Assembly (NCBI RefSeq): GCF_015207605.1
Contig: NZ_JADEWO010000053.1
Coordinates: 1-41,720, forward strand
Direction of reading: 5' to 3'
DNA from: Oculatella sp. LEGE 06141
GTDB lineage: Bacteria; Cyanobacteriota; Cyanobacteriia; Elainellales; Elainellaceae
Length of the DNA stretch: 41,720 nt
Part shown: one piece after another, positions 8,197 through 19,029 of the stretch
Numbering within the stretch: the first letter of the stretch is position 1
Layout of the letters: every line of letters begins with the position of its first letter
Notes under the pieces: model-generated
The model's input: only the letters and a program-made list of their open reading frames with translations
Told to the model about the DNA's origin: nothing
Database searches by the model: none
Position numbers and translations under genes: made by a program

Positions 8197-8490
8197 GATA
8201 TATAGAGTTATCTATCACTCTCACCAGGGTTTACCCTTCTTCCAACTATCTAGAGTCGGAGAACTTCCAAATAGCGCTCGTAGTGCTCAACCTACACGGA
8301 ATCTCGTCAAAATGCAGATCACGATTACCAATTCTATTTATCTGCCAATGGTCGCACTTCATGTAAAAAGAATTCAGCGATGAAGGGAGGGATACAGCCT
8401 TCTAGTTGAGAGTCCTCTCGACGGCGGCTCTCTTTGGCTACCCTTAGCGCAACTTTATTCAAATTCTAAAACCCGTTTGCACTGGTAGTT
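8197..8490. other. Non-coding stretch upstream of the broken kinase
   Basis: No frame with recognisable content. The plus-strand frame across it is the reverse image of the decayed kinase 5' end. The missing sensor part of the kinase may once have lain here. Confidence 0.35.
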
Positions 8491-8626
8491 CTAGGGCGTG
8501 TTTTAAAACTCCTGATTGCTCGGTTACATTGTGCTTTTTGCCCCCTAAATCCCCCAATTTTGGGGGACTTTGAATCGTTCAAAAATCTATAAAGTTGGGA
8601 CTTCCGGGATTTAAAACACGCCCTAG
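8491..8626. mobile_element. MITE with perfect 17-bp terminal inverted repeats
   Basis: CTAGGGCGTGTTTTAAA (8491-8507) is exactly complementary to TTTAAAACACGCCCTAG (8610-8626). The 136-bp element has no coding capacity and carries an internal CCCCCAATTTTGGGGG palindrome at about 8551-8566. If CTAG is the duplicated target, the element proper is slightly shorter; TA duplication of an IS630-like transposase is the other reading. No transposase with such ends is seen in the window. Confidence 0.75.
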
Positions 8627-8655
8627 CACTTTAGAATACGCTCCTGTCTTTTTCC

Positions 8656-8913
8656 ATGTCGGTGGCATTCCATGATGCTTGCAGCGTTCTAAAGCCTGAG
8701 TCGGAAACCATCGAGAGGGTGTTTGAAACGTATCTTTTACGTCTCGGTAGGGGCGAAGCATACTCTGCGATGAAGCAAGCTGCGAATCAGGATGGCTGGA
8801 ACAACCGAGACATTATCTACCGAATGCTTCGCCCCTACACCTACCGGGTAACAGATCAGACCTTTAAAACATCCTCTGACCGTTTTGGCCTATTTGAGAT
8901 TCAGATCTACTGA
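8656..8913 (+). CDS. Hypothetical protein, 85 aa
   Basis: The frame opens 30 bp beyond the MITE and encodes a mixed helical protein with SETIERVFETYLLRLGRG and GWNNRDIIYRMLRPYTYR. Composition is protein-like, but there is no convincing ribosome binding site and no recognised motif. Its start may have been created by the MITE, so it could be the C-terminal part of a longer gene. Function unknown. Confidence 0.3.
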   Translation: MSVAFHDACSVLKPESETIERVFETYLLRLGRGEAYSAMKQAANQDGWNNRDIIYRMLRPYTYRVTDQTFKTSSDRFGLFEIQIY

Positions 8914-11528
<2,615 letters not shown>

Positions 11529-12035
11529 GCGTCACTTCAACCGCTCACTGAGGTTAATTAGAGCATAGACACTGTTGGTGAATCATTTCTTCATAATTGA
11601 GCTGCAATTCTGTCATTGTCTGACTTACAAAACTCAATTAATTTCAGCAGGGAAATGAAGATTGAAGGCTTTCAAGGTGTTAAGTCATGGTTTGCCAACA
11701 GTATCTTCGCTACGCAGCGATTGATAAGCGATCGTATCAGCGATTGAGCAGGAGGACTTCGAGCCGAAAATACCGCATCTAGAAAATTAATTTAGAAAAG
11801 AATACAACCAGTCAGGTTGCTGGCTTTATCGTTTTACCATTAGCCCCTTTTGGCGATACACTCCTCCCGGCGTTGCAGCAACACGATGTAGACGAACGTT
11901 ACTTGTATGACTGACCGATTGACGAGCGTGACCCAGCTTACCCTGACCGAGCAAGACTCTCTTTCCTACGGGATAGCCTTAATCAGCGCTGTTACCTTGG
12001 CAGGTATCAAAATCTAACTTATTTTTTGTGAGCCA
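11529..12035. other. Intergenic region downstream of katG
   Basis: No supported gene. An imperfect hairpin, CCAG and CTGG around an 8-nt loop, lies near 11810-11823 in an AT-rich context and could end the katG transcript. A 36-codon frame at 11907-12017 has no supporting signals. The promoter of the dehydrogenase gene should lie in the last ~150 bp. Confidence 0.35.
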
Positions 12036-13205
12036 ATGAAAGCAGTATGCTGGCACGGTGCCAATGATGTTCGGGTTGAGACGGTTCCCGATCCTAAGAT
12101 TCTTAACCCCCGTGATGCCATTTTGAAGGTGACAGCCACTACTATTTGTGGTTCCGATTTGCATATTTATGATGGCTATATCCCCTCCATGCAGGCAGGA
12201 GATATCATCGGACACGAGTTCATGGGGGAAGTGGTTGAGATTGGCTCAGAGGTCAGGAAACTGAAGGTGGGCGATCGCGTTGTTGTTTCTTCGATCATTG
12301 GTTGTGGTCAATGTCGTTATTGTCAGCATCAAAAGTGGTCGCTTTGCGATAACTCTAACCCCAATAGCTGGATGCAAGAACCGTTGTTTGGCTTTGGCAC
12401 AGCAGGCATTTTCGGCTATTCTCATTTGTTTGGTGGTTATGCGGGCGCACAAGCAGAATATGTACGGGTTCCCTTTGCCGACCACGGGGCAATTCCCGTT
12501 CCTAAAGAACTCACTGACGAGCAGTTGTTGCCCATTTCTGATGCCTTCCCAACGGGGTTTATGGGAGCAGACTTGTGTAACATTCAGCCAGGAGAGATTG
12601 TGGCTGTCTGGGGATGTGGCCCGGTAGGGCTATTTACGATTCGCAGCGCTTACATGCTGGGAGCAGAAAGAGTAATTGCGATCGATCGCATCCCTGAACG
12701 GCTAAAAATGGCGCAAGAGTTTGGTAACGCCGAGGTCATCAACTATGAAGAAGTAGACGCAGGGGAAGCACTCAAGGAGATGACGGGCGGGCGCGGCCCC
12801 GATGCCTGCATTGATGCGGTTGGCATGGAAGCGCACGGCATGGGTTTAGAAGGGTTTTATGATAAAGCTAAGCAATCTGTGCGGCTGGAAACCGATCGCC
12901 CCCACGTACTGCGGCAAATGATTGTGTCTTGTGCCAAGGGAGGCACCCTGTCGATTATGGGAGTTTATGCAGGCTTCCTTGACAAGATGCCCATGGGAGC
13001 AGCAATGAACAAAGGGCTAACCTTCCGCATGGGACAGATGTTTGGCCAAAAGTACATTCCTATGCTGGTCGATCGCGTTGTGCAGGGAGAAATTGATCCG
13101 TCGGTTGTGTTTACTCATCACTTGCCGTTAGCGGAAGCTAAACAGGGTTATGAGATCTTCAAACACAAGCAAGATAACTGCATTAAAGTCTTGTTGAAAC
13201 CATAA
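12036..13205 (+). CDS. Zinc-dependent medium-chain alcohol/formaldehyde-type dehydrogenase
   Basis: The 389-aa protein belongs to the medium-chain dehydrogenase superfamily and should oxidise an alcohol or aldehyde adduct with NAD(P). Catalytic zinc ligands are C38 ([13 protein letters not shown]), H60 and E61 (GHEFMGEV), and D169 (ISDAFPTG). The structural zinc site has C90, C93, C96 and C104. The Rossmann motif is GCGPVG at 193-198, followed by [11 protein letters not shown]. The length and the [12 protein letters not shown] motif place it with glutathione-independent formaldehyde-dehydrogenase-like or polyol/threonine-type enzymes, but the substrate cannot be read from sequence. It stands alone with intergenic gaps on both sides. 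The ATG at 12036 directly begins the typical MKAVCWHG start. Confidence 0.9.
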   Translation: MKAVCWHGANDVRVETVPDPKILNPRDAILKVTATTICGSDLHIYDGYIPSMQAGDIIGHEFMGEVVEIGSEVRKLKVGDRVVVSSIIGCGQCRYCQHQKWSLCDNSNPNSWMQEPLFGFGTAGIFGYSHLFGGYAGAQAEYVRVPFADHGAIPVPKELTDEQLLPISDAFPTGFMGADLCNIQPGEIVAVWGCGPVGLFTIRSAYMLGAERVIAIDRIPERLKMAQEFGNAEVINYEEVDAGEALKEMTGGRGPDACIDAVGMEAHGMGLEGFYDKAKQSVRLETDRPHVLRQMIVSCAKGGTLSIMGVYAGFLDKMPMGAAMNKGLTFRMGQMFGQKYIPMLVDRVVQGEIDPSVVFTHHLPLAEAKQGYEIFKHKQDNCIKVLLKP

Positions 13206-13597
13206 CGAGGGTTGAAAGGACACGAGTGCCACGAGCCATTTGAAAAAAGTTGGCAGCACTTGTAGCTTGAATCATTTCACTGTTGCTGCAACTCAGGCAT
13301 AAATTCAAATGCTGCCTTTACAAGAAGCGAACAAAGAAGGAGCGCTTTTGTTATTCCTTTAAATTGATTCCTTTAGATAGAGGTGGCGGAGAGTTTCCTG
13401 CTTAGGTTATAAAAAAGTTTGAATTCCTTCTCCCTGTGGAGTGAACAATCAGAAACTCAGCCGTAAAATTGCTCGGTTCGAACCACAAAAATTTGTGTCC
13501 TCTGATATGGTTTTCTATTGAAAGAACCAGCCTTTAAGGGAATGTTTGAAACAGCGCGAGGCAGCAAGCTTGATCCATCCCATACTTGTGTCCAGAG
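13206..13597. other. Intergenic region upstream of galT
   Basis: About 390 bp without a gene. It is A/T-rich toward 13400-13500 and presumably carries the gal promoter, but no operator or riboswitch pattern is recognised. Confidence 0.35.
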
Positions 13598-14698
13598 ATG
13601 CATTCTCAGGAGTTATTAAAGCCAGATGGACGAACGCTGACTTTGTACAGCCGCACTCCTATTGCCACGACCCTTCAGGCTCCCAGTCCAAGCAATGAAT
13701 CGGTGCGAGCAAGTCCTCACTTGCGCTGGCATCCGCTACGAGGTGAGTGGGTTGCCTATGCCAGTCATCGTCAGGGACGGACGTTTATGCCGCCGCCAGA
13801 GTACAATCCACTGGCTCCTACTCATAATTCCCAGTTTCCGACTGAACTTCCCCAGGGTCATTATGACGTGGCGGTGTTTGAAAACCGTTTTCCGTCAATG
13901 ACCCCAGATGTTCACGATGCGCCCACTCAGATTGTTGAGACATTGCCTGCAAATGGAGCTTGTGAAGTAGTGGTGTTTACCCAAGACCCGCAAGCTTATC
14001 TCGGTTCTTTAGAACTGGATCATTTGGAATTGCTGTTGCAGGTGTGGGGCGATCGCACTCGTCGCTTAGGAAGCATGGCTCAAATCCAGTATGTGCTGCC
14101 CTTTGAAAACAAAGGCGTGGAAGTTGGTGTAACGCTTCATCATCCGCATGGACAAATTTATGCTTATCCGTTTGTGCCGCCTGTCCCTGCGCGGATGCAA
14201 TCCTGCCAGCAGGCGTACTACGAACAGCATCAGCGGGGACTGTTGCAAGATCTGATTCAGCAGGAAATAAAGGACAATCAGCGAATTTTGTACCAGGATG
14301 AGTGGGCGATCGCCTTTGTCCCAGTTTGCGCCCGTTATCCCTACGAAGTTTGGTTGGCTCCCATTCAACCCGTGCCAACCTTTCTCGAACTCACTCCAGA
14401 ACAGCGTCACGGGCTGGCTAGAGCTTTGAAAACTATCACTTTAAAATATGATGGACTGTGGAATCGACCGTTCCCCTATTTAATGGCATGGTTTCAGGCT
14501 CCTACGGATGGTCAACTTCATCCAGAATGGCATCTCCACGCCGAATTCTATCCTCCTTATCGCACTTCAGAACGGCTTAAACATCTGGCTGGCACCGAAC
14601 TAGCAGCCGGAATGTTTGCCAATGATGCGCTACCGGAGGAAAAGGCGAAAGAATTACAGGCTGTACACATCAACTTGGAGAAATTACACACCGTATAA
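13598..14698 (+). CDS. galT: Galactose-1-phosphate uridylyltransferase
   Basis: GalT exchanges galactose-1-phosphate for the glucose-1-phosphate of UDP-glucose in the Leloir pathway. The HIT-like active-site triad is present: H182-P-H184-G-Q186 (LHHPHGQIYAYPF), with H184 the nucleotidylated His. The N-terminal LRWHPLRGEWVAYA and C-terminal EWHLHAEFYPPYR match the family. From ATG 13598 it has 366 aa; a TTG four codons earlier is also open. The usual CPxC zinc motif after the N-terminal strand is missing: this region reads FMPPPEYNPLAPTHNS. This suggests a zinc-less variant. It starts a gal cluster: an M24-fold protein follows after 57 bp and galK after that. Confidence 0.93.
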   Translation: MHSQELLKPDGRTLTLYSRTPIATTLQAPSPSNESVRASPHLRWHPLRGEWVAYASHRQGRTFMPPPEYNPLAPTHNSQFPTELPQGHYDVAVFENRFPSMTPDVHDAPTQIVETLPANGACEVVVFTQDPQAYLGSLELDHLELLLQVWGDRTRRLGSMAQIQYVLPFENKGVEVGVTLHHPHGQIYAYPFVPPVPARMQSCQQAYYEQHQRGLLQDLIQQEIKDNQRILYQDEWAIAFVPVCARYPYEVWLAPIQPVPTFLELTPEQRHGLARALKTITLKYDGLWNRPFPYLMAWFQAPTDGQLHPEWHLHAEFYPPYRTSERLKHLAGTELAAGMFANDALPEEKAKELQAVHINLEKLHTV

Positions 14699-14755
14699 GA
14701 CGAAATAAGACGAACTCGCTTTTCATCAGGTTGTACTCAACACTCATCTAAAATT

Positions 14756-15919
14756 ATGATCTCTGCCTCAGTTCAAAACGCATTGTTCAAAACTCACTAT
14801 GCTGCTGAAATCGCTCACAAATTGAAGCTGATGCGAACGGCTTTGGGTGATGGTGTGATGGGGCTACGGTTACGCGGCACCGATTGGTTTTCCTGGGCAA
14901 CTGCTGGAGCAACACACACCGTATTGCTGGCAGCGGAAACCGGAGCCGCAGAGGTTCTGGTAACGGCTGATGATGCGTGGTTGTTGGCAGATGAAATCGA
15001 GGCACAACGATTCATTGATGAGGAGCTTCCAGGGCGTAATGAGTCAGCCGGAGGCTACAAACTTTTTACCTATCCCTGGGCGGATGCAACCGTACGAGAG
15101 ACTTTTGTGCAAGAAGTGACTAAAGGCGGCAAGATTCTTAGTGATAAGCCTTCTTCGTCATTGGGCGATCGCCCCTCCCTCACAGAACTGCCTCTTCCAG
15201 CATCGTTAATGGCCCATAAGCGAACCATGTTGCCCAGTGAATTGGAGCGATACCGTCTGGTTGGGCGCTTAGCGAGTGAAGCGATGACAGAAGTGTTGTT
15301 TGAAGCTCAACCCACCTGGACGGAATGTCAGCTTGCCGGAGCCGGAGCCGAAGCAATGTGGGCAAGAGGGTTACATCCCGCACTAACGCTAGCAGCCGGG
15401 GAAAAACGATTGCCGCTCTATCGCCATCCTGTGCCTACTCACGAAACACTTGGGCAAATTGCCATGCTGGTCTTTTGTGCGCGGGGGTATGGATTGGTTG
15501 CCAGCCTCACCCGCTTTGTTTACTTTGGTGGATTGTCACCAGAGCAGGCTAAGTTGCATCAACAAGTGCGAGAAGTCGAAGCAGCAACCCTGGATGCGTC
15601 TAAACCAGGTGTGCCTTTGAGTGAAGTGTATGGGGCGATCGCCCAAGCCTACACACAGCGAGGCTATTCCCATGCCATTCAGGAACATCATCAGGGCGGC
15701 ACCGCAGGCTATCTGGCACGAGAGGTGATTGCCACACCAACCACCACCGAGCCTCTAGCTGAAAACATGGTCTTAGCCTGGAACCCCAGCCTGCCAGGAG
15801 CAAAAGTTGAAGATACCTTTGTGCTGACCAGTGGCGGTTCAGAAAATCTTACCTTTGACCCCAACTGGCAAAGCGTTGATGTAAGTGGACGCGCCAGACC
15901 TCTACCGCTAGAAAGGTGA
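14756..15919 (+). CDS. M24-family (pita-bread fold) peptidase-like protein in the gal cluster
   Basis: The 387-aa protein has the two-part build of aminopeptidase P / Xaa-Pro dipeptidase relatives: an N-terminal creatinase-like domain (about 1-165) and a C-terminal M24 domain (from about 170, MLPSELERYRLVGRLASEAM). Metal ligands look eroded. The strand that normally carries the first two Asp reads VFCARGYGLVASLTR. A His remains in EHHQGGTAGY and a Glu in PGAKVEDTFVL. Such loss occurs in non-peptidase members, so it may be a hydrolase without metal or a binding protein. It sits between galT and galK on the same strand with gaps of 57 and 78 bp, so a role linked to galactose use is inferred, not shown. 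Confidence 0.78.
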   Translation: MISASVQNALFKTHYAAEIAHKLKLMRTALGDGVMGLRLRGTDWFSWATAGATHTVLLAAETGAAEVLVTADDAWLLADEIEAQRFIDEELPGRNESAGGYKLFTYPWADATVRETFVQEVTKGGKILSDKPSSSLGDRPSLTELPLPASLMAHKRTMLPSELERYRLVGRLASEAMTEVLFEAQPTWTECQLAGAGAEAMWARGLHPALTLAAGEKRLPLYRHPVPTHETLGQIAMLVFCARGYGLVASLTRFVYFGGLSPEQAKLHQQVREVEAATLDASKPGVPLSEVYGAIAQAYTQRGYSHAIQEHHQGGTAGYLAREVIATPTTTEPLAENMVLAWNPSLPGAKVEDTFVLTSGGSENLTFDPNWQSVDVSGRARPLPLER

Positions 15920-15931
15920 GGAACCCACGAT

Positions 15932-15950
15932 GGCAAGCAAAAGGCTTGCC
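15932..15950 (+). repeat. 7-bp hairpin between the M24 gene and galK
   Basis: GGCAAGC (15932-15938) pairs with GCTTGCC (15944-15950) around a 5-nt loop. No T-run follows, so it is more likely an RNA-processing or attenuating stem than a terminator. Confidence 0.45.
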
Positions 15951-15997
15951 TGAGGGTCAAGCTTAGACAGTCAAGATCAGGCAGATGATTACGGCTT

Positions 15998-17089
15998 ATG
16001 GATTTTCAACAGATCTTTGACGCAGCCCCTACGGTTCAGTCCAGCGCTCCAGGACGAGTAAATTTGCTGGGTGAACACACAGATTACAATGATGGCTTTG
16101 TTCTGCCTACCGCTATTCCCCAAGAAACAACTGTTTTTCTCGGTTTCAGCTCAACCAATCAACATCACTTTTATTCCGCAGAATTAGAGGAGCGGGTTGA
16201 CATTACCGATTCCAACATGGATTCTTCCTCAAAGCTACAGGGATTTGCTAGCTATGTTTGGGGCTGCATACGCCTGTTGGAGCAGATGAGACACTCAATT
16301 CCACCGATGAATGTGTTTGTGACCTCGGCTGTGCCGATTGGTTCTGGGTTGTCGAGCAGTGCCGCATTGGAAGTTGCGATGTTACGAGGGTTGCGATCGC
16401 TCCTTCAGCTTGATTTGGATGATGTGAAAATTGCCCAACTGGGACAGCAGGCAGAAATTCAGTATGCCGGGGTTAACTGCGGCATTATGGATCAGATGGC
16501 ATCCAGTCTGGCCGATCCGCAACATCTACTGTTTTTAGATACTCGAACGCTTGAACGCCAAAAGATTCCGCTCCCTCAGGATACGGAAGTTGTTGTAATT
16601 GATAGCGGCATTCCTCGAAAGCTAGCAACGAGTGGCTACAACCAGCGTCGAGCCGAATGTGAGGAAGCATCCCGACTGCTAAAGATCAAAGCACTCAGAG
16701 ATGTAACCGACCCGGAAGCCGTAGAAACTTTACCCGAACCCTGGCGACGACGCGCGCGGCATGTCGTGACTGAAAACAATCGAGTATTGGAAGTGCGCCA
16801 AGGTGTTTCAGCAGAACGATTTGGTGAGTTGATGAATGCTTCTCACGCCAGCCTCCGAGATGATTATGAAGTATCTGTGGCTGGACTTGATCATCTGGTG
16901 GACATTCTGCAAAAAACACCTGATGTATTGGGAGCACGGCTAACTGGAGCCGGATTCGGCGGTGCGTGTGTGGCTCTGGTAAGGGCTGGGAGAGGAGAGG
17001 CGATCGCCCACCACGTCCTCGAACAATACACCAGTTTAGGTTACTCAGGGCACATTCTGGTTCCAGCATTAAATCACACTCAGCAATAA
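15998..17089 (+). CDS. galK: Galactokinase
   Basis: GalK phosphorylates galactose with ATP, the entry step of the Leloir pathway. The 363-aa protein has the galactokinase signature [15 protein letters not shown] (residues 19-33). It also has the GHMP ATP-binding loop [13 protein letters not shown], the catalytic Asp D165 in [10 protein letters not shown], and the third GHMP motif [14 protein letters not shown] near the C-terminus. Length is slightly below the usual 380 or so. It is the last gene of galT / M24-like / galK; galE and galM are not in the window. Confidence 0.95.
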   Translation: MDFQQIFDAAPTVQSSAPGRVNLLGEHTDYNDGFVLPTAIPQETTVFLGFSSTNQHHFYSAELEERVDITDSNMDSSSKLQGFASYVWGCIRLLEQMRHSIPPMNVFVTSAVPIGSGLSSSAALEVAMLRGLRSLLQLDLDDVKIAQLGQQAEIQYAGVNCGIMDQMASSLADPQHLLFLDTRTLERQKIPLPQDTEVVVIDSGIPRKLATSGYNQRRAECEEASRLLKIKALRDVTDPEAVETLPEPWRRRARHVVTENNRVLEVRQGVSAERFGELMNASHASLRDDYEVSVAGLDHLVDILQKTPDVLGARLTGAGFGGACVALVRAGRGEAIAHHVLEQYTSLGYSGHILVPALNHTQQ

Positions 17090-17222
17090 ACGGTTGTAGT
17101 TGTTGCTAATTCTTGGTTAATCATTTTGTGACTCTAACTTCAGAAGTACACAGACTTGAACTAACTAAAACATTCCCAAGATGCAGATTTCGGCTCCGCT
17201 CAATCTGCATCTTATGCAACCA

Positions 17223-17495
17223 CTAAACTGACAACCGCTCTTGAAGATAGCGGGCGATCGCCAATACTTCACTCTTGACTCGATCTCGTTTGTTAAATAC
17301 GAGTAGGGTAGATATTGCTAAATCTGGATCAGGAAGAGTCGGTAAAGCTGCTAATACTTCTGCTACTGAATGAATATGGCTTTCCCACGCAGGATATGAT
17401 AAGTCCATAATGTGTAACAGGGCATCTGCTTCAGTTACTTTAATAAAACCAACTGTATCGGTGAGCAATAAGGAACCCTGTATTTGAGTTAGGGG
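17223..17495 (-). pseudogene. hflX: hflX GTPase remnant with an internal deletion
   Basis: The minus strand reads DPLTQIQGSLLLTDTVGFI, the G3 region of HflX, then jumps to KVTEADALLHIMDLSYPAW, the next conserved block. The roughly 20 residues that normally lie between (RELPxxLxxAFxxTLEE) are missing at about nt 17441-17452. The G4-like FNKRD follows and the frame ends QERLSV. The P-loop and the N-terminal ribosome-binding part are absent. It is a relic of a ribosome-rescue GTPase gene; an intact copy may exist elsewhere in the genome. Confidence 0.75.
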
Positions 17496-17712
17496 GTCGG
17501 CGATCGCAACACATCAAGGCTGAGAGCCCTTACGTATTCCCGTAACCCTTTTCCATAGTTTCAATGAGTTGACCCAGGCATAGTCTCTGGGATCGTGATG
17601 TTTACTCAATTAACCGCAATTAAATTTGAAGTAGCAGCAGACGCTATTTGAGGTTGTTAGACTGCTCAAAACGGTTATTCAGCCCCTCTGTAGCTCTTGG
17701 AGGTGATATGAA

Positions 17713-17961
17713 ATGACAACTGATACAGTCAAGTTACTTGATGTGGTCGCTTTGATAGTCGATTTCCCTCAATACAATTTGTGGCGGGGGCAGGTAGGTA
17801 CAGTTGTTGAGATTTTGGCTGGTGGGACAGCATTTGAAATAGAGTTCAGCGATCGTAGCGGACGCACATATGAGTCTCTTGGGCTACGTCCAGAGCAAAT
17901 TATGGTATTACATTTTGAGCCAATTGCTCCTAATTCAACAACTGCAAGGGTTACAGCATAG
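17713..17961 (+). CDS. DUF4926 domain protein
   Basis: The 82-aa protein has the DUF4926 pattern KLLDVVALIVDFP, then LWRGQVGTVVEIL, FEIEFSDRSGRTYESLGL and EQIMVLHFEP. These small beta-rich, SH3-like proteins are common in cyanobacteria, often near toxin-antitoxin genes or mobile DNA, and have no proven function. The ribosome binding site GGAGGTGAT (17699-17707) is ideal. A two-codon frame ATG-AAA-TGA at 17708-17716 overlaps the true ATG by ATGA and could tune initiation. No partner gene is adjacent. Confidence 0.85.
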   Translation: MTTDTVKLLDVVALIVDFPQYNLWRGQVGTVVEILAGGTAFEIEFSDRSGRTYESLGLRPEQIMVLHFEPIAPNSTTARVTA

Positions 17962-18107
17962 GCAGCATAACAATTCGCCTGGAGCGGACTGCCAAAAAAT
18001 CTTGGTGAATAGCGAAGATCGCTGGTAGCCCCTCAAGCGAACCGTTGACCATCAACACTGAAGGAAAACAGCCTGTCAGCAGCTTAACACCGTCGATTGG
18101 AGCGGGT

Positions 18108-18346
18108 ATGAGCCAGTCTCGTCCTGAGCAGCCTCGCATTGACAACGACAGGACACAGCGATTAGAGCGCACGAATGGCACAATCCAACAATAACCGGAA
18201 AGATAGCTAAGTCTACAGCAGCTACGCAAACGACAATAAAAACGAGTTTGGTTAAGGTGTGGAAACAAACGAAGGTGACGACTCGGTTGGTCGTAAGTTC
18301 CTTCACCTGGGTTTGGCAGCACCAATTGAACCCTATAGCCGCATAA
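18108..18346 (+). pseudogene. Frameshifted C-terminal relic of a DDE transposase
   Basis: The first frame (18108-18194) reads MSQSRPEQPRIDNDRTQRL then ERTNGTIQQ and stops. A second frame continues with LVKVWKQTKVTTRLVVSSFT and WVWQHQLNP, ending at 18346. Together these match the conserved end of a cyanobacterial transposase (DNxxxRLERTNGxxRQQ followed by a KVW..T..RLVVSYFNW block). At least one frameshift and a scrambled middle separate them. No catalytic core or ends remain. Confidence 0.5.
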
Positions 18347-19029
18347 CGAACAAGTGAGCGACTCGGTCGTGAGGTTGGCACGATCTAGCCACTCTCACAG
18401 TAATCTAATGCACTATTTAGCAGTAAGCACTCGATAGTTTAGTATCCGATCTTAAAGATTTTGCAAACCTCCTGTCGAACACAGGTCGCTGGAGTAAGGA
18501 TGATTAGTAACTCTTTTGGATATTTTTTGTTTGAATGTAATTCTTTAAGTGCTGTTAGGTCAGGGGTGTTTGAACCGTCGTACCCGTGCGGGTGCGGCTT
18601 TAGTATCACTTAGCCCCTCTGAATTCCCTCTTAAGTTTGCCTTGTTTGCAAAAGCAGAATAAGGCTGATTCCTAAGAAAAGTGGTGTTTACTGATGTGAA
18701 TATCGATTTAAAGAGTATGATATATACTTCGAGTACTGGGGTGTACTGCTAATTTCGAGTATTGGTGCACTAAGCTAATTAGTCTGAGGTTTTCCGATTT
18801 TGGACTGATTAGAACCTCGCAAATCATTAGACCAATTTGAATAACGCGATCGCACTGCATCTTTTTCTCCAAGCGAATCGCAAGCGTTTGATTTCAATTC
18901 AGGGTGATTATGCCGTTTCGACCATTCTTCCCAGGCTGGCTATAGCGTGCAGCCGAGTGAGGAATGCTGCGGCCTAACTATAAGTAGGCGCGAACGTCCG
19001 CCATATTCCCTCCACCTGTTGATAGTTTT
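18347..19029. promoter_or_regulatory. Upstream region of the taxis operon, with an imperfect direct repeat
   Basis: About 680 bp with no gene. At 18728-18747 TTCGAGTACTGGGGTGTACT is followed at 18754-18771 by TTCGAGTATTGGTGCACT, 26 bp later start to start. The two share TTCGAGTA, TGG and a TGxACT ending. AT-rich sequence with TATGATATATAC lies just before. This could be a regulator site for the operon that begins at 19030, about 260 bp downstream. No strong Shine-Dalgarno precedes that start. Confidence 0.4.

Noticed and set aside
11907-12017. 36-codon frame before the dehydrogenase gene
   Set aside because: Ends 18 bp before the next start and has an ATG, but there is no ribosome binding site or recognisable family; likely chance.
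17505-17560. Possible TPP riboswitch because of a GGCTGAGAG text
   Set aside because: The second conserved half (CCTGATCTGG-type) is absent and no thiamine gene follows.
17951-18381. Two minus-strand frames of 101 and 124 codons
   Set aside because: They are antisense to the transposase relic on the plus strand, whose conserved text explains the open frames.
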